Assembly: GCF_002288925.2 (NCBI RefSeq)
Contig: NW_022098000.1
Coordinates: forward strand, 1,684,494-1,748,493
Length of the DNA: 64,000 bases
DNA from: Delphinapterus leucas
Lineage: Eukaryota; Chordata; Mammalia; Artiodactyla; Monodontidae
Reading direction: 5' to 3'
Every line of letters begins with the position of its first letter. Position 1 is the first letter of the stretch. The position numbers and the translations under genes are program-made. The notes under the pieces were generated by a model. That model worked only from the letters and a program-made list of their open reading frames with translations. It did no database searches and had not been told where the DNA came from. Shown piece by piece: positions 44,431 to 56,919 of the stretch.

Positions 44431-46160
44431 CAAATAACTTTTTAATTATTATTTTTGCATTGGATCCATTTGCTATTATTTGCAAAAATATACAATTTGG
44501 CCAAAGTCTCATTTAGTGAAATGAACGTATGGAACCAGCTGGATTTGCCCACGCAAAGAGGACTCAGTGGATTCAGGTGTCCAGCCTCTCTGTAAGAATT
44601 GCCTATTAATTAATTAAGTGAGTAAAGATAATCAGCCTTTCGGTTGGGTATCTTGACAGGATGAGGGATCAGTTCTTGGGGATGACTGACTGTCCCCAAA
44701 AGGCACATGCTTGGATCGAATATGTTTAAAATATTCCCCAGGTCTTTTATTCAGTCGTGAGGTGACTGCTTGGCTTAGAAAAATTTAGCACACAAGATTT
44801 TCAAAATTACCCTGCGAACTGGAAGACTGTCACTGTAGCATATCTTCACCACCTTCTTGGAATTTAAAGCAGCATTTTCAAGGTTTATTATTTGTATTGG
44901 TTTTAATAGGATTCTTTTATGAACCAGTTTAATGAGGAGTATTCAATTATTGCTTCCTGAAGCCACTTCTGTAATATCAGACTCCATGCTGTGTGGCCTC
45001 TTTCAGTAAAAGTGTGTGTGATCTGAATGGAAAATAAAAGAACTATTAAATAGCCATTCCTTTACTGCATCAAGCTTTCTGCCTGCCAATTTCAGTGAAT
45101 GGTGGATATCTGCAAACATTCCATGCTTCTAGCTTGGTAAAGCTGATGTGTTTAAAAAGAAAATGTATTTAAATCTTAAAACCTGTATGATGTGACACAT
45201 CAGATAAGGATTTTTTCAGACTGAGACCTTCTCTATTTCCTTTGACAAATCAAAAAAGACTGGGTGGAAGATTTCTAAACCCACGGGATATTAGAGAAGA
45301 TGCCCCAGGCAAACCTCAAGAATCCAAAACCAAACATGCACACTTAATATATAAACTTCAATCTGGAGTTTTAAATGGGACCTAGCACCTTGGAGCACGT
45401 GCCCCAAGGCAAGGCTCAGAGACCACTAAAGAAATGTGACTGATACCCCAAAAGGAAGAATTCCAAATTGTTAATCCACTTTTAATCACCAATCAAAAGA
45501 ACCTTTGCAAATGCTTGATAAAACAAACCAGCACACAGTTTCAGCTGAAAGTGTTACTTGCCCTTTATGTATATTTAATTACAGCTATGAAAGCTCTCAA
45601 GAGCTCATGTACACAGTAGATAATATTTCATTTTTAGGAATGATGACTGGGAATGTTCAAGACCAGTTTAGGAGGCTTTAGAATCAGGCCGTCACTGACA
45701 TAATGGTTATAATGACCAGGGCAGGGAGAACACATTTATCCTCCCTGATTACCAACGTGTAATACTCAAACTTTGAGCATGTGTGTAGATGAAGGAGTAT
45801 TAACCCTTTGTCACTCAAACATTGATACTTGATACTAGACAACATCATGTATGATGTGAAGGGCACCTCACAAAAGAGCTTCATTAACTGCCATGGAGGC
45901 CTGCCTTTAGCATCTCGGTCTCACACAGATTAGCATCATCCTGTGAGACAATGACGTGGAACAGAAGTCATAGGAACAATAACACTTCCTTTGGACAAAG
46001 ACTGCACAGGAATCATGTCTGCACTAGATGTACTTATGTGAATAAATTATTTTGAGTTCTGAAAAGGTAAAGCAGTAGGTATCTGCCAGCATCAAGAAGT
46101 AGCTTGTCTCAGGGAACTGTATTCAATATCCTGAGATAAAGCATAATGGAAAAGAATATT
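44431..46160. other. Unique AT-rich block, possible conserved non-coding DNA
   Basis: No repeats seen over about 1.7 kb, which is long for this window. It holds homeodomain-like ATTAATTAATTAAG (44605-44618) and an ATTTGCAAAA octamer-like motif near 44477. Purely suggestive. Confidence 0.3.
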
Positions 46161-46169
46161 TTTTTAAAT

Positions 46170-46260
46170 GTATATATATATATGTATAACTGAATCACTT
46201 TGCTGTACAGCAGAAATTAACACAACATCCTAAATCAACTATACTTCAATCAAAAAAAGG
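46170..46260 (+). mobile_element. L1 3' tail, sense
   Basis: TGTATAACTGAATCACTTTG, CTGTACAGCAGAAATTAACA, CAACTATACTTCAATC then an A-rich end: the last about 90 bases of an L1. Confidence 0.85.
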
Positions 46261-47600
46261 AGCAACTTGTGGTGAATGAAGAGAGGGAGTGAGGCAGCTT
46301 GACAAGCCCCTTCCCCTTCAGGATCCACCCCCACATGCCCCACCCATTCTGTGATTTTAACAGCTGCCATTTTCCCAACCTTAGGCAAAGCCCTGTGTAG
46401 ATGTAACCTCAAGACAAGTCTCCCAGCCTACTCACCTCCTTCCAACTAGACCACCACCCTCCTCCTACAAAGAACTTCTGGCTCTGGTATCATATAAATG
46501 GTAAATACTATTGGGGTTTTTGCTATTATTATTGTCATTATGATCATTATTGTAATTGTTCCCAGGTGAGTTGAGGAATTTCAGAACTTCCTGTGGCAAT
46601 TTTCTCCCTCCTACTGAGCTGAAGATTATGCCATGTTTTTATTCATCACCAAAGGGATGCACTGGTGTGGGGATATTTTATTAAAATATTTTTTCATAAC
46701 AGCCTGACGATTTGGTTAATATGATTATTCTACTTAATTGAAGTGGGGGAAAAACAGAGGCAAAAGATGCCATGTATGTCCCTAAAGTTAACATCGTTAG
46801 AATTTACATGCCCTGACTTTCTCACTAGTAGTCAAGCCAGTTATAAACTAACAAACACTGCCATCCAAGGAAGTGTTTGTCCTGGGGTAAGGCAAATTAA
46901 TATAGATAAATTTACCTTATTAGTTCACAGAACACTGCACCTTAGCCCTCATTCATCAGCTGTTAGACAGTCCTATTGCTGCTGAAAAATCAAAACGTGA
47001 AGAGAAATGTCCCATCATCAAGAATGTGGACCAATTTAACCAGTCTTTATTGAGTACATAACAGTAAAAATGTACCACACCCAGAGACTTACAAGATTTT
47101 CAAAGGTAAACAAAGCTTGCCCCTAACCTTAAAGACCCTGCTAATTGCTCATAGAACCTGTTGATACCTGGTACAAACACCACTTCCAGTACCAGGTTAT
47201 GGGATCCTTATAATCCACTCCTCAGCCTCCAGGACACTGATCTTTGTCAAATTTTAATCCTTGAGCTCAGCTTTTTCTTTCCTCACTTTGTCCAGCAGCA
47301 ACAGGAGCAACCAGCCAATCTCACTCTACTCATTAGTTTGCCAAAAACGTTGAAAAGTGTCATATACACAGTCACCTAGAGCCTTGCTTCTTAGAAGCAG
47401 TTGGTTAGGAGGATTTAATTATGATAGTTTTCATATCTCTACTGCTAGATCAAGGCACGGACCACCAGTGATCTCTTTACTACCAGAAAGTCATTAGCGT
47501 CTTTAAAACTGATCAGAGCAGAGAGCCAATTTTCAGAACCAATTCAGAAAATTCATCCTTAAAATCCTGTTTCTCTAGAAGCACTCTGAGTACCAAAATT
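46261..47600. other. Unique sequence, no recognised feature
   Basis: A small ATT-rich repeat at about 46521-46558; otherwise nothing recognised. Confidence 0.35.
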
Positions 47601-48120
47601 TGTATTAGTCGAGATTCTCCAGAGAAACAGAAACAATAGGAGATAATACATGGTTGGATGGATAGATAGATACACAGATATATACATAGGCAGATAGACA
47701 GATAATAAGGAATTGGATCATGTGATTATGGAAACTGACAAGTCCCAAGAACTGCAGTCAGGGAGCTGGAGCCCTGGGAGAGCCAATGGTTTAATTCTAG
47801 TCCAAGTCAAAAGGCCTCAGATCCAGGAAACACAATGGTTCCAGTCCAAGTCTGAGTCTGAAGGCAGGAGGGGACCAGTGTCTCAGCTCCAAGACAGTCA
47901 GCCATAGTGAACAAATTCTCTCTTACTCCACCTTTGTTCTATTTAGGCCTTCAAGGGATTGGATGAGGCTCACCCACATTGGGGAAAGTCATCTATTACA
48001 TTACTAAGTCTACCAACACAAATGTTAATCTTATCCAGAAACACCCTTACAAACACACTCAAGATGATGTTTAACCAGGTATCTGGGTACCGGGCCTTGT
48101 TGACACATAAAATTATCACA
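47601..48120 (-). mobile_element. MLT2-like ERVL LTR, antisense, complete
   Basis: Runs from TGTATTAGTCGAGATTCTCC to TGACACATAAAATTATCACA, TG...CA ended as LTRs are. Reversed landmarks: TCCAGAGAAACAGAAACAAT, a GATAGATA low-complexity stretch, GGAATTGGATCATGTGATTA, GATTGGATGAGGCTCACCCA. No internal retroviral DNA adjoins, so it is a solo LTR. Family assigned from memory of the consensus. Confidence 0.75.
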
Positions 48121-49734
48121 AAACTTTTAAGTTAATCCAGGTTAACTTAGAGTTTACCAATTCTGCCATCTCTGTGTTTTATTCTCTAAAGATGAGCATA
48201 GCAGAAAGTCCCCAAATGTTAACATTACAAAAAAAAGTTTTAGGTTGAATTAAAATCAGGTCAAGCAATAATTCTAAATGCCAAATATGCAATATGCAGT
48301 GTCAGAAGCCAACACTGCCTCTGTGCTGATAAAATTATATAACAGTAATAAATACAGTGGCATTTTCCCTTTAACCTGAAGTTTTATACCATCTCTGTTC
48401 AACTAAATATCTAGTCAAATAACACTCTGAAATAGCATCAGGATGTGCCTCTCCCAGGGAGATTGTGCCGTCCAGTTTTACTGCAAACAGGTCTTTTCTT
48501 TACTTCGCCTTCTCTGACAGCTGATTCTCTTCTTCACCATTCTAGAGGCTCCTTGAATACCTTACTCAATTTTAATCACCTTTAAATTTCCAGTATCCTA
48601 AACAGAGATTGGCATACACTAAATGGAAAATTAAATAGCTTCACAACTCTTATGTATATAAAGTATGTATGTGTATAATTATACACACATATATACATAT
48701 ATATAATTAAAATAGTTTTTACCTGTGACATGTAACATTTGTCTTAGCCTTTACAAACATGTCTTATATGTAGTTTTAGATTATACACTGCCTTGTAATT
48801 GACTTCCCAATCATTTTTAAGGATTTTGTGTCTCTCGCACAAGTTAGTTAACTTCTTCAAATGTCAAAAATCTTCTCTTCTTTTGAATCATGTTTATGAA
48901 CTAAAACTGTAACTGCTCAAGAAAAGCTGATGAGTCATACACCTTTGTATTCTTGCTTGAATAAATGAAAGAAAAAATGACTGCCAAGCCCTCTGACGTA
49001 CCTATTGCACCTGGTCTTCTAAAAGGAAGTGGGGAGGGCATCTCATGATTAGCAATAAAGAAGTTGCTCCACATTAAAAAGCTGAAAAATTCATCTGTTC
49101 TTTTCCTAATTTTACATTTTAGAACAATGTAAATAACAGTGTTCTTGGAAATGGTATTCTTAAAAATACTGCATCACTCAAATCAACTCTCAGTTATTCA
49201 GAAACTCATTATTCAAGGGTTTTAACCCAAGAATTCAATGTTTATCCAAGTGGTCTTTCACTGAAGGTGATCAAATACAAGGTCCCTAGGAAGATGCCAC
49301 CCTTCTATCCTTCTTGAAAAAAATTATTTTAAGACAAACAGAGAGAAGAAGTATAATTAACAGCTCAAGAAGAGGAAAGCCAGCATAAAAGAATAGGCAG
49401 TGAACATGGAGACCAATTAAAATATGGTATCTAAATAATTGTAAATCTGGTTATAAAACTAGAGACAAATGTCAAAACGAGGTTTCTTAGTGAAAGAAGT
49501 CTTAAAAATAATATAGACCTAAACTCCAAGATTTTATTAACAAAAGCTGAGAGATGATGGGGTAAAAATGGAAATCCTCTTAAAAGTTTTTACCATTAAA
49601 TCATTTTGACAATTATAGAACATGTTATGATACTCTAGAAAAAACTTAAAATAATCACATATAAGATGAAAAGCAAGATATATAACTTCCAAAACATTGA
49701 AAAAGATTAAAGTAAAGAAATAGTTCATTTATTC
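48121..49734. other. Unique AT-rich sequence
   Basis: A (TA/CA)-rich patch at about 48655-48712. A weak L2-like stretch may lie at 48540-48630. No exon signals recognised. Confidence 0.35.
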
Positions 49735-49840
49735 ACTTATCAGATATCTTTTGAGCATCCACTCTTTGCTGGCACTGCTCTGTTTTGTGGGTTTACAGTA
49801 GGACTTTGCAATCAAGAGAACAAGGGTAGGTAATGTCTCT
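49735..49840 (-). mobile_element. L2 LINE 3' end, antisense
   Basis: TATCTTTTGAGCATCCACTC and GGCACTGCTCTGTTTTGTGG follow the reversed L2 tail. Short and diverged. Confidence 0.5.
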
Positions 49841-50089
49841 CAAATTGGGTCTAAAAATGATTTAGAAAAAAAATATGCTATTTTTAAGAAGTAGTCATTA
49901 AGCAAAAGACTTAAGAAGCTAAAGGCTAAAAAGTTAATGAAAAGACCTACCAGATCCTGAGGGAGGAAGCTTCAGCCCTTCATCCCACTGGGCAGTGGGC
50001 TCCCTGGACACCCCAGACCTGACATCTCCCTGGGCATCTCCCTCAGTCACAATGATCTACTCAGCACCTTTCAGGGGTGGGGTACCTTC

Positions 50090-50170
50090 CCTTGGAAATG
50101 GACCTTTGTTTGTCACAGTGATGGGGGGCTACCCTTGACATCCGGTGAGTGGAGCTAACACAGTGAACAA
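50090..50170. mobile_element. Possible hAT (MER1-group) fragment
   Basis: TTTGTTTGTCACAGTGATGG followed by GACATCCGGTGAGTGGAGC resembles a common mammalian hAT repeat (TTGGTTGTCACAAC, GCATCTAGTGGGTAGAG). Weak. Confidence 0.35.
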
Positions 50171-50849
50171 ACTTCCTGCATTCCACACGACTTTAGAATA
50201 TTCTACTAGGCATCACGTAAGTAAATCCATCTTTTTCAAATTTATTATTATCCAAGCCTAATTATATTTTATCTATGAAAACAAATTATTTTTGAAGGAT
50301 TTTCATATAAACAACCTCTGTCAATCAAAGGAAGTGGTATTTTGTTTTGTTCAGAATTTTACCAAAAGTTGTTTACCGTGTGGGAGTATCATGTTGTCAG
50401 TGGCAGCTCAGCTACCAGAATGTGAGTTACCATCCAACACTCCTGAATCAGTCTGCATGCGTAACTGGCGCATTCATGGAGGTTGGATGTTTGGGTACAA
50501 ACATCTGACCACTTTATTTTACCTTCTAGGATACTTATAAGTTCACACCTTAAAATTCTTATTAACTTACAATATATATGTATTTCCTTTTATTTCTCTT
50601 TTGTATCCCAGTTAGAAACATTATATATTTTTTTATTATATACATAAGTAAATTATATACATATAAGTAATGTGATTATTAGAAGGAGGCTGGGAAAAGT
50701 GGTCTTCAGCTGGCTGACCTTGGTGGGGAGGCTGCACAGTGATGCTCTGGCAGCAGGCTCAGCCTCAAACTACAAACCAGGTAACATGGTGCCAGATAAC
50801 CCATGATGATTTTGCTGTGATTATGGATTTTCTTTTCAAATTTGGTTAA
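50171..50849. other. Unique sequence, no recognised feature
   Basis: An 82-codon plus frame (50292-50540) has no recognised identity. AT-rich at 50560-50680. Confidence 0.35.
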
Positions 50850-50965
50850 TCTAGAATTGACATTAATATCTCCTTCCCATTTTACATATAACAGGAATTG
50901 ACTCTTAGAAATATTAAGTAACTTACCACTCAGCACACAGCCAGTAAGTAGAAGCATTTGAATTT
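50850..50965 (-). mobile_element. MIR SINE, antisense
   Basis: CCCATTTTACATATAACAGG, AAGTAACTTACCACTCAGCA and ACAGCCAGTAAGTAGAAGC are the reversed MIR core. Confidence 0.65.
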
Positions 50966-52002
50966 TCATCTTCCCGACCCCTGTGGAGATGATGGGAGAA
51001 GACGTGGCAGAGGAGCCCTGGTGCCCTGCCAGGCATCAACAGTGGTTGATGGTGTAGTCTTGAGAAGGTCAGTTCTCCTACAATTATAATAAGTGAGTGT
51101 TCTCTACAAGGGTTTCAAGACAAAGTTACAGACAATGGAAATTTGGAGAATGTAAGTAGCATGTCCTTTGAGATTATCAAGTTGGCCACAGAAGCAAATT
51201 TCTAAGTGATGGGCCACTGGCAACAGAAGCCAAAGAATTCCTTGAACCACCGAAATTTTTTTTGTAATTGGATGAATATCTTGGTAAATTTTATTTTTTG
51301 GTTGCCAATAATAGAAACCCACTTAATCCAGTGAACAAAAAGGGCAAAGTGTTATGAGGACCTTGAGGAGTGTCATGGATCGAAGGCCTGCTTTTGGCCT
51401 CACAAAGGACTGAGACCAGGAGGAGGAAAGCATCAGAGGCCAAGACAAGTGCTCTCCTGACCTCACTCTCACACTCCCCATCTGTGTGGTCTCAGCTCTT
51501 TACCTCTCAGCTTGTTGGCTTAACTTTTCTCTTTCTCTGAAAATCAGTATGACTCAGAATGGCCACCCCACAATGGAAGCTTCTGTTAAGGAATCTGTGT
51601 CACCTCAGGCAAGACAATTGAAGAATTGTCTTCAGTTCTGGAGCCTCATTTCTGGAGCCTGATTCCAAATTCCCAAAGAAACACAAAACTGACCCAGCTC
51701 AGTTGGAGGTTTACCCCTAGTCCAGTCAGCTGTGGCCAAAGGGGAAGAGTTGTGTGCAAACACTGTGGGGGGAGGAGCGGTCACAGTGAAGCTCTCAGGG
51801 GAGAAGGCAGTGAACTGGGCAGATGCCCTAAAATGCCTCTCCTAGGGTGGCGTTTGTATTTAAAGACTATAAGGTCAGAGAATAAGTCAAGCTTATGTTC
51901 ATTTTAATGAAGAAATTAATGAAACAGAATTTTTTTCAAAACTCAGGAATTAAAACTTGCCCTCAGTTCCCTTTTCTTTAAAAAAAAAAATGGCCACATT
52001 AT
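50966..52002. other. Mostly unique sequence
   Basis: A block at about 51300-51560 (TTGCCAATAATAGAAACCCA onward) may be an unnamed old interspersed repeat. A 9-bp-arm palindrome (AAGACAATTGAAGAATTGTC) is at about 51610. No gene recognised. Confidence 0.3.
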
Positions 52003-52325
52003 GCAGTGGTTAAGAATCCGCCTACCAGTGCAGGGGACACAAGTTCAAGCCCTGATCCAGGAAGATCCCATATAAGGCGGAGCAACTAAGCCCGTGCGCC
52101 ACAACTACTGAGCCTGCACTCTAGAGCCCGCGAGCCACAACTGCTGAAGCCCACGCACCTAGAGCCCGTGCTCCGTAACAAAGAGAAGGCACTATAATGA
52201 GACGCCAGTGCACCACAACAAAGAGTGGCCCCCGCTTGCCACAACTAGAGAAAACCCGTGCCCAGCAATGAAGACCCAACACAGCCAAAAATAAATAAAT
52301 AAATAAACTTATTAAAAAAAAAAAA
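52003..52325 (+). mobile_element. CHR-2-type SINE, slightly 5'-truncated
   Basis: Starts at GCAGTGGTTAAGAATCCGCC, lacking about 16 bases of the usual head. It then has the long internal part with several CCACAACTACTGAGCC-like units and an (AAAT)n/A tail. The duplication GGCCACATTAT is at 51992-52002 and 52326-52336. Confidence 0.93.
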
Positions 52326-52339
52326 GGCCACATTATAAT

Positions 52340-54944
52340 CTGCAACCCCAGAGCTAAGAAGGCTATAGAGGAAAGTGTGGGGTCCATACTGAGTTTTTTT
52401 TTCCACAAGTGAAAAAAAATTATTTATTTACTTTAAATTTTTTAAAGTGTCGGGTCCACATTGATTTTTAACATCCACACAATTTCTCCTTCATTTAAAG
52501 AAAGCTGGCATGTAATTAAAGGAAAATCCCCAAGACCATTTCCAGAAAGCTCAGGATAAATCAAAAAAGGAAAAATAATTCTGCATCTTTTTCTACCCTT
52601 TGACTCCTTTTTTTAACGAGTAATCAGCTGATTTCAGCTAACAAATATTTTGCAGTATTGTGTCTAGAAATAGCAATAAAGAGGAGCTTCCCAAAACAAG
52701 AGACGTCTCAGGCTCTGAAAGATATTTCCTACAGAATCTATTAGTTTCTGATGAGTATGTTATGCTGTTACCTTGACACTGACTCTGGGATGTTGTGCCA
52801 GATGCGAAGACCATCAGGTCCCCTGTCCACAGGTGTTAGCTGAGGATAATCAGATGATGGCTGGGAATTGAAATGTGGTCCATAGCATGGGAGAAGGCTC
52901 CGCCCTCAGTATCCACAGGTGATTTCACTCCCTCAAAGAGTCGGTAGGGTTTCTGAAATGAGATATAACTACCAACTTTTGCCTACATTTGTGAAAGCTG
53001 GGGAAACACTTTAGTAGCTAAACTGATATGTCCTCCGTGGAGGTAGGACCAGAAAATTGTGTGGAATAACATGGCACTTTACGTTAGCCTCAGTCCTCTG
53101 CACAATCATTATATTAAACAAGTAAGATGCCTCAGGTGCAACAGAAAGCAACTTTATTCTTTTCCCCCACTGCCCATTTAAGCCTGCTCTAAAGGGCTGA
53201 TTATTTTCTTTTCCTGCCCCTATAAACACTTAAACACCTGAGAAATTCCAAGGACTTTTCTCTTTACTAGTCTATAAATTCATATATATGAATAATATAA
53301 TGTGATAGAATATAATACAATATAATATAATATGTATGTATATACCCTAATAAGAATAAACTTACGACTTCATTTAGAGTTAACGTTTTTCTCCTCCTCT
53401 GCCTCCTACGCTTGTTGGCAGTTTGTCCTGCTTCGGGCTGGCAGCTGCGTTGGGAAGTTGTGTCACCATCTTCTCTTGCCCCACCTGTCACTTCTCCCAG
53501 CCACCCCCTCTACCTCCTCCAGGTCATGGTACTGTAAGTTTGGTGCTGTCTGGGCTGGGCAGATGTTGAGGGCCGGGCTTTTCTCTCATAGCACACTTTG
53601 TAGATTCTCTGAAGCCCTTTGCACCCCACCATCCCTGGAACTCTCTTGAAGTTCCCTTGGCATGGTGGAATCTGACCACTCCCCACTTTCCCCCCAGCCT
53701 CTATGTAATCGAGGGGACACCTCAGCGTTCTGCACTCGTGACTCTCTTGGGCAATATCCAAGACACCCCTCTTACGTCTCCTCCATGCTGACTGCATCCA
53801 GCCCACAGGAATCACTCCTGCATCCTTAGCCAGACGGACTCTGGAAGAGCGAGTTCAGTGGGCTGGTCAGTTACTCTCCCAATTTCTGAGAAGTTTCCTG
53901 CCACTGCATTCCCCCTCTCCTCTCCACAGTCACAGCCAGATGGCCCAGAAGACACTTGTCAGGACCAAGCAGGCATCAGCTGTAAGGGAAGCATGCCCAG
54001 CCCTCCCCGGGTCCCACTGAACAGAGATAATCCTTGATGACTGCCTCCTGCCCCACTTCGCCAGGGAAAGGGAGACCGAACACATGAGAGCCCTCCCCAA
54101 AAAATCATCCTCAAGACTCCAGCTCAACCCTTCCACACCCTGGGTGGGAGAGAGGAGCCAACAGCTGTCTGACGGGATTTTGAAGACCTCCTTGGAAGTC
54201 TGTCACAGTGGTTGAATATCTCACTCTCAGAACGGGGGATGCTTGAGGCTGCAACTGAAAGTGAAATTGAGATGATTTCATTTCAAACTGTATTGCCTGC
54301 AGGAACACAGACAACATGGATCATCTCTCTTCCATGGGAAATGGGCCTTTGAAAGGACCCTCAAGGCTCTTTCGAGTTTTCAGGTACTTTGCATCCATTA
54401 TGATATTTTAAATTCCTCTAGGAAGGATGGGTACTAGATGAGGCTCCCAAAGAAGTAACTTGTTCAAAGTTCTAGAAAGTTCTTCTGACACAAATCCAGC
54501 ACCCAACCATCAGCTGAGAAAATTCTGAAGCAGAATTGCCTGGTCAAATGGAATTCAAAGCCCAGTTATTGAAGAAGACACTGCCACCCTACCTACCAAA
54601 CTATGGAGGGTCGCTGAGAAAACAACCACCTCCCTGATCTACTGAGTCCTATTGGGATGTTTAGGTATGTGCATTTTGGAAAAAGCTTTCCGGGTGATAC
54701 GGTTTCTGATGTGTACCCCTTCTCCTACTTCCCTCTAACTTCTATCCTCTCTTCCTTCCCCTCCCCACAGCCTTCCCAAGAAACACCACCCTAGTAAGTT
54801 TGAGAAAAATGGTGCCAGTGAATTAAGACAGTTAACAAAACACTCCTTGAGATAAAACAGTGTTTGCAACTCAGAAACAACTACTTCTTTGGACACACAG
54901 CCCACAGTCACCTGCTAATCTCCATACGGGCTCCATAGCTGTGT
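52340..54944. other. Unique sequence, no identified gene
   Basis: About 2.6 kb without recognised repeats. Moderately GC-rich at 53400-54150, where several overlapping open frames of 68-105 codons occur on both strands. An AT-rich (ATAAT)n-like patch is at 53280-53342. No convincing exon pair. Confidence 0.35.
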
Positions 54945-55094
54945 CTCATGGGCTCTAGAGTGCAGGTTCAGTTGTTGTGGCACATGGGCTTAGTTGCTCC
55001 ACAGCATGTGGGATCTTCCCAGACCAGGGCTTGAAACCCATGTCCCCTGCATTAGCAGGAGGGTTCTTAACGACTGTGCCACCAGGGAAGTCCC
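54945..55094 (-). mobile_element. CHR-2-type SINE, antisense, 3'-shortened
   Basis: Reversed SINE: GGGCTCTAGAGTGCAGGTTC, TGGCACATGGGCTTAGTTGC, GATCTTCCCAGACCAGGG, box B region CTTGAAACCCATG, and head end CCACCAGGGAAGTCCC. No tail or target-site duplication seen, so its SINE 3' end is lost. Confidence 0.9.
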
Positions 55095-56465
55095 TGAACT
55101 TTCTTTTTGAAGTATAGTTGATTTACAATGTTATATTAGTTTCAAGTGTACAACATAGTGATTCAGTATTTTTATAGATTATACTCCATTCAAAGTTATT
55201 ACAAAATGTTGGCTATATTCCTTGTTCTCTACATTACATTCTTCTGTCATATTTATTTTATACTTAGTAGTTTGTACCTCTTAATCCCCTGTCCCTATCC
55301 TGCACCTCCACCCACCCCTCTCCCCAGTGGTACCGCTAGTTTCTTCTCTGTATCTGTGAATCTATTTCTATTGTCTTATATTCATTCATTTGTTGTATTT
55401 TGTAGATTCTACATACAAGTGAAAACATACAGTATCAGTATTTGTCTTTCTCTGCCTGACTTATTTCACTAAGCATGATATTCTTCAGGTCCATATATGT
55501 TTTTGCAAATGGCAAAATTTCATTTTGTGGGGGGCTAATCTTCTGTATATATATCTTCTTTATCCATTTATCTGTTGATGGACACTTAGGTTGCTTCCAT
55601 ATCTTGGCTGCTGTGAATAACACTGCAATGAACATTGAGGTACACATATTTTTTTCAATCAGTGTTTTCATTTTCTTTGGATAGATACCCAGGAGTAGTA
55701 TTGCTGGATCATAGAGTAGTCCTATTTTACATTTTTTTCAGGAACCTCCATACTGTTTTCCATAGTAGCTGAGCCAGTTTACATTCCCACCAACAGTGTA
55801 GGAAGGTTCGATTTTCTCCACATCTTTTCCAATATTTGGATTTGCATTTCCCTGATGATTAGTGATGTTGAGCATCTTTTCATGTGTCTGTTGTTTATTT
55901 GTATGTATTCTTTAGAAAAATGTCTATTCAGGTCTTCTGCCCATTTTTTAATTGGGTTGTTTTATTTTTTTGATATAGAGTTGTATGAGCTGTTATATGT
56001 TTTAGATATTAACCCCTTATCAGACGTATCATTTGCAAATATTTTTCTCCCATTCAGTAGGTTGTGGGTTTTTTTTTGGTTTGTTTTGTCGATGGTTTCC
56101 TTCACTGTGCAAAAGCTTTTAAGTTTAATTAGGTCCTATTTGTTTATTGTTGCTTTTATTTCCCTTGCTTGAGGAGACAGATCCAAAAAATATTGCTAAG
56201 ACTTATGTCAAAGAGTGTACTGCTTATGTTTTTTTCTAGGAGTTTTATGCATTCCAGTCTTTAGTCCATTTTTAGTTTATTTTTGTATATGATATGAGAA
56301 AATGTTCTAATTTCATTCTTTTACATGTAGCTGTCCAGTTTTCCCAGTGCCACTTATTGAAGAGACTATTTTTCCCCCACTGTATATTCCTTTGTCATAG
56401 ATTAATTGACCATATGTGCATGGGTTTATTTCTGCACTCTCTACCCTGTTCCATTGATCTATGTG
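55095..56465 (-). mobile_element. L1 3' end (about 1.4 kb), antisense
   Basis: Reversed L1 from the 3'UTR (TTGAAGTATAGTTGATTTAC) through the ORF2 C-terminus (minus frame 55671-55435: [20 protein letters not shown]) to GTTCCATTGATCTATGTG. 5'-truncated at 56465. It lies directly against the SINE at 54945. Confidence 0.93.
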
Positions 56466-56919
56466 ACTATGAAGCACTTCTTAAAAGTATTAGATAAACT
56501 AAATCAAAGATAAAGAGGTAGCCACCTGTGACCTTTCTCATCTTTATATTTAATTTCCTTTTTTTTTCTTTCAATTTTTCCTGTCAAGTTGCAGCATTAA
56601 AAAAGATTGAAGAAAGCAATTCTAGGAAATAATTTCAGTGTAAACAATTTTATCTGACTTAAGAATTATTTAACATAAATCTTAACTCAGTCAGAATATT
56701 CAGAACACGTGGTCATTTAAAGCAGAAGACCCAGAGAAAGAATAAGAAAGGGCAATTTTTAAATTTTGTGTTTGTACAGGAGAGAGTATATCAAGTTGTG
56801 GAAGGAGAAAGGTAAAAGGGAATCATGTCTGTGATTATGCATTAAATATAGAAGATATGTGAGAATTTAGTACCTGGAAATGGGATGCTGCCCTAACAAA
56901 AATGTAAAATATATGCATT

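Noticed and set aside
48655..48712. AT-rich replication origin
   Set aside because: Only a TA/CA low-complexity patch; sequence alone cannot define a mammalian origin.
55146..56497. Series of hydrophobic open frames resembling membrane proteins
   Set aside because: Antisense readings of L1 ORF2 give hydrophobic peptides (the same phrases appear at 339-900); not genes.
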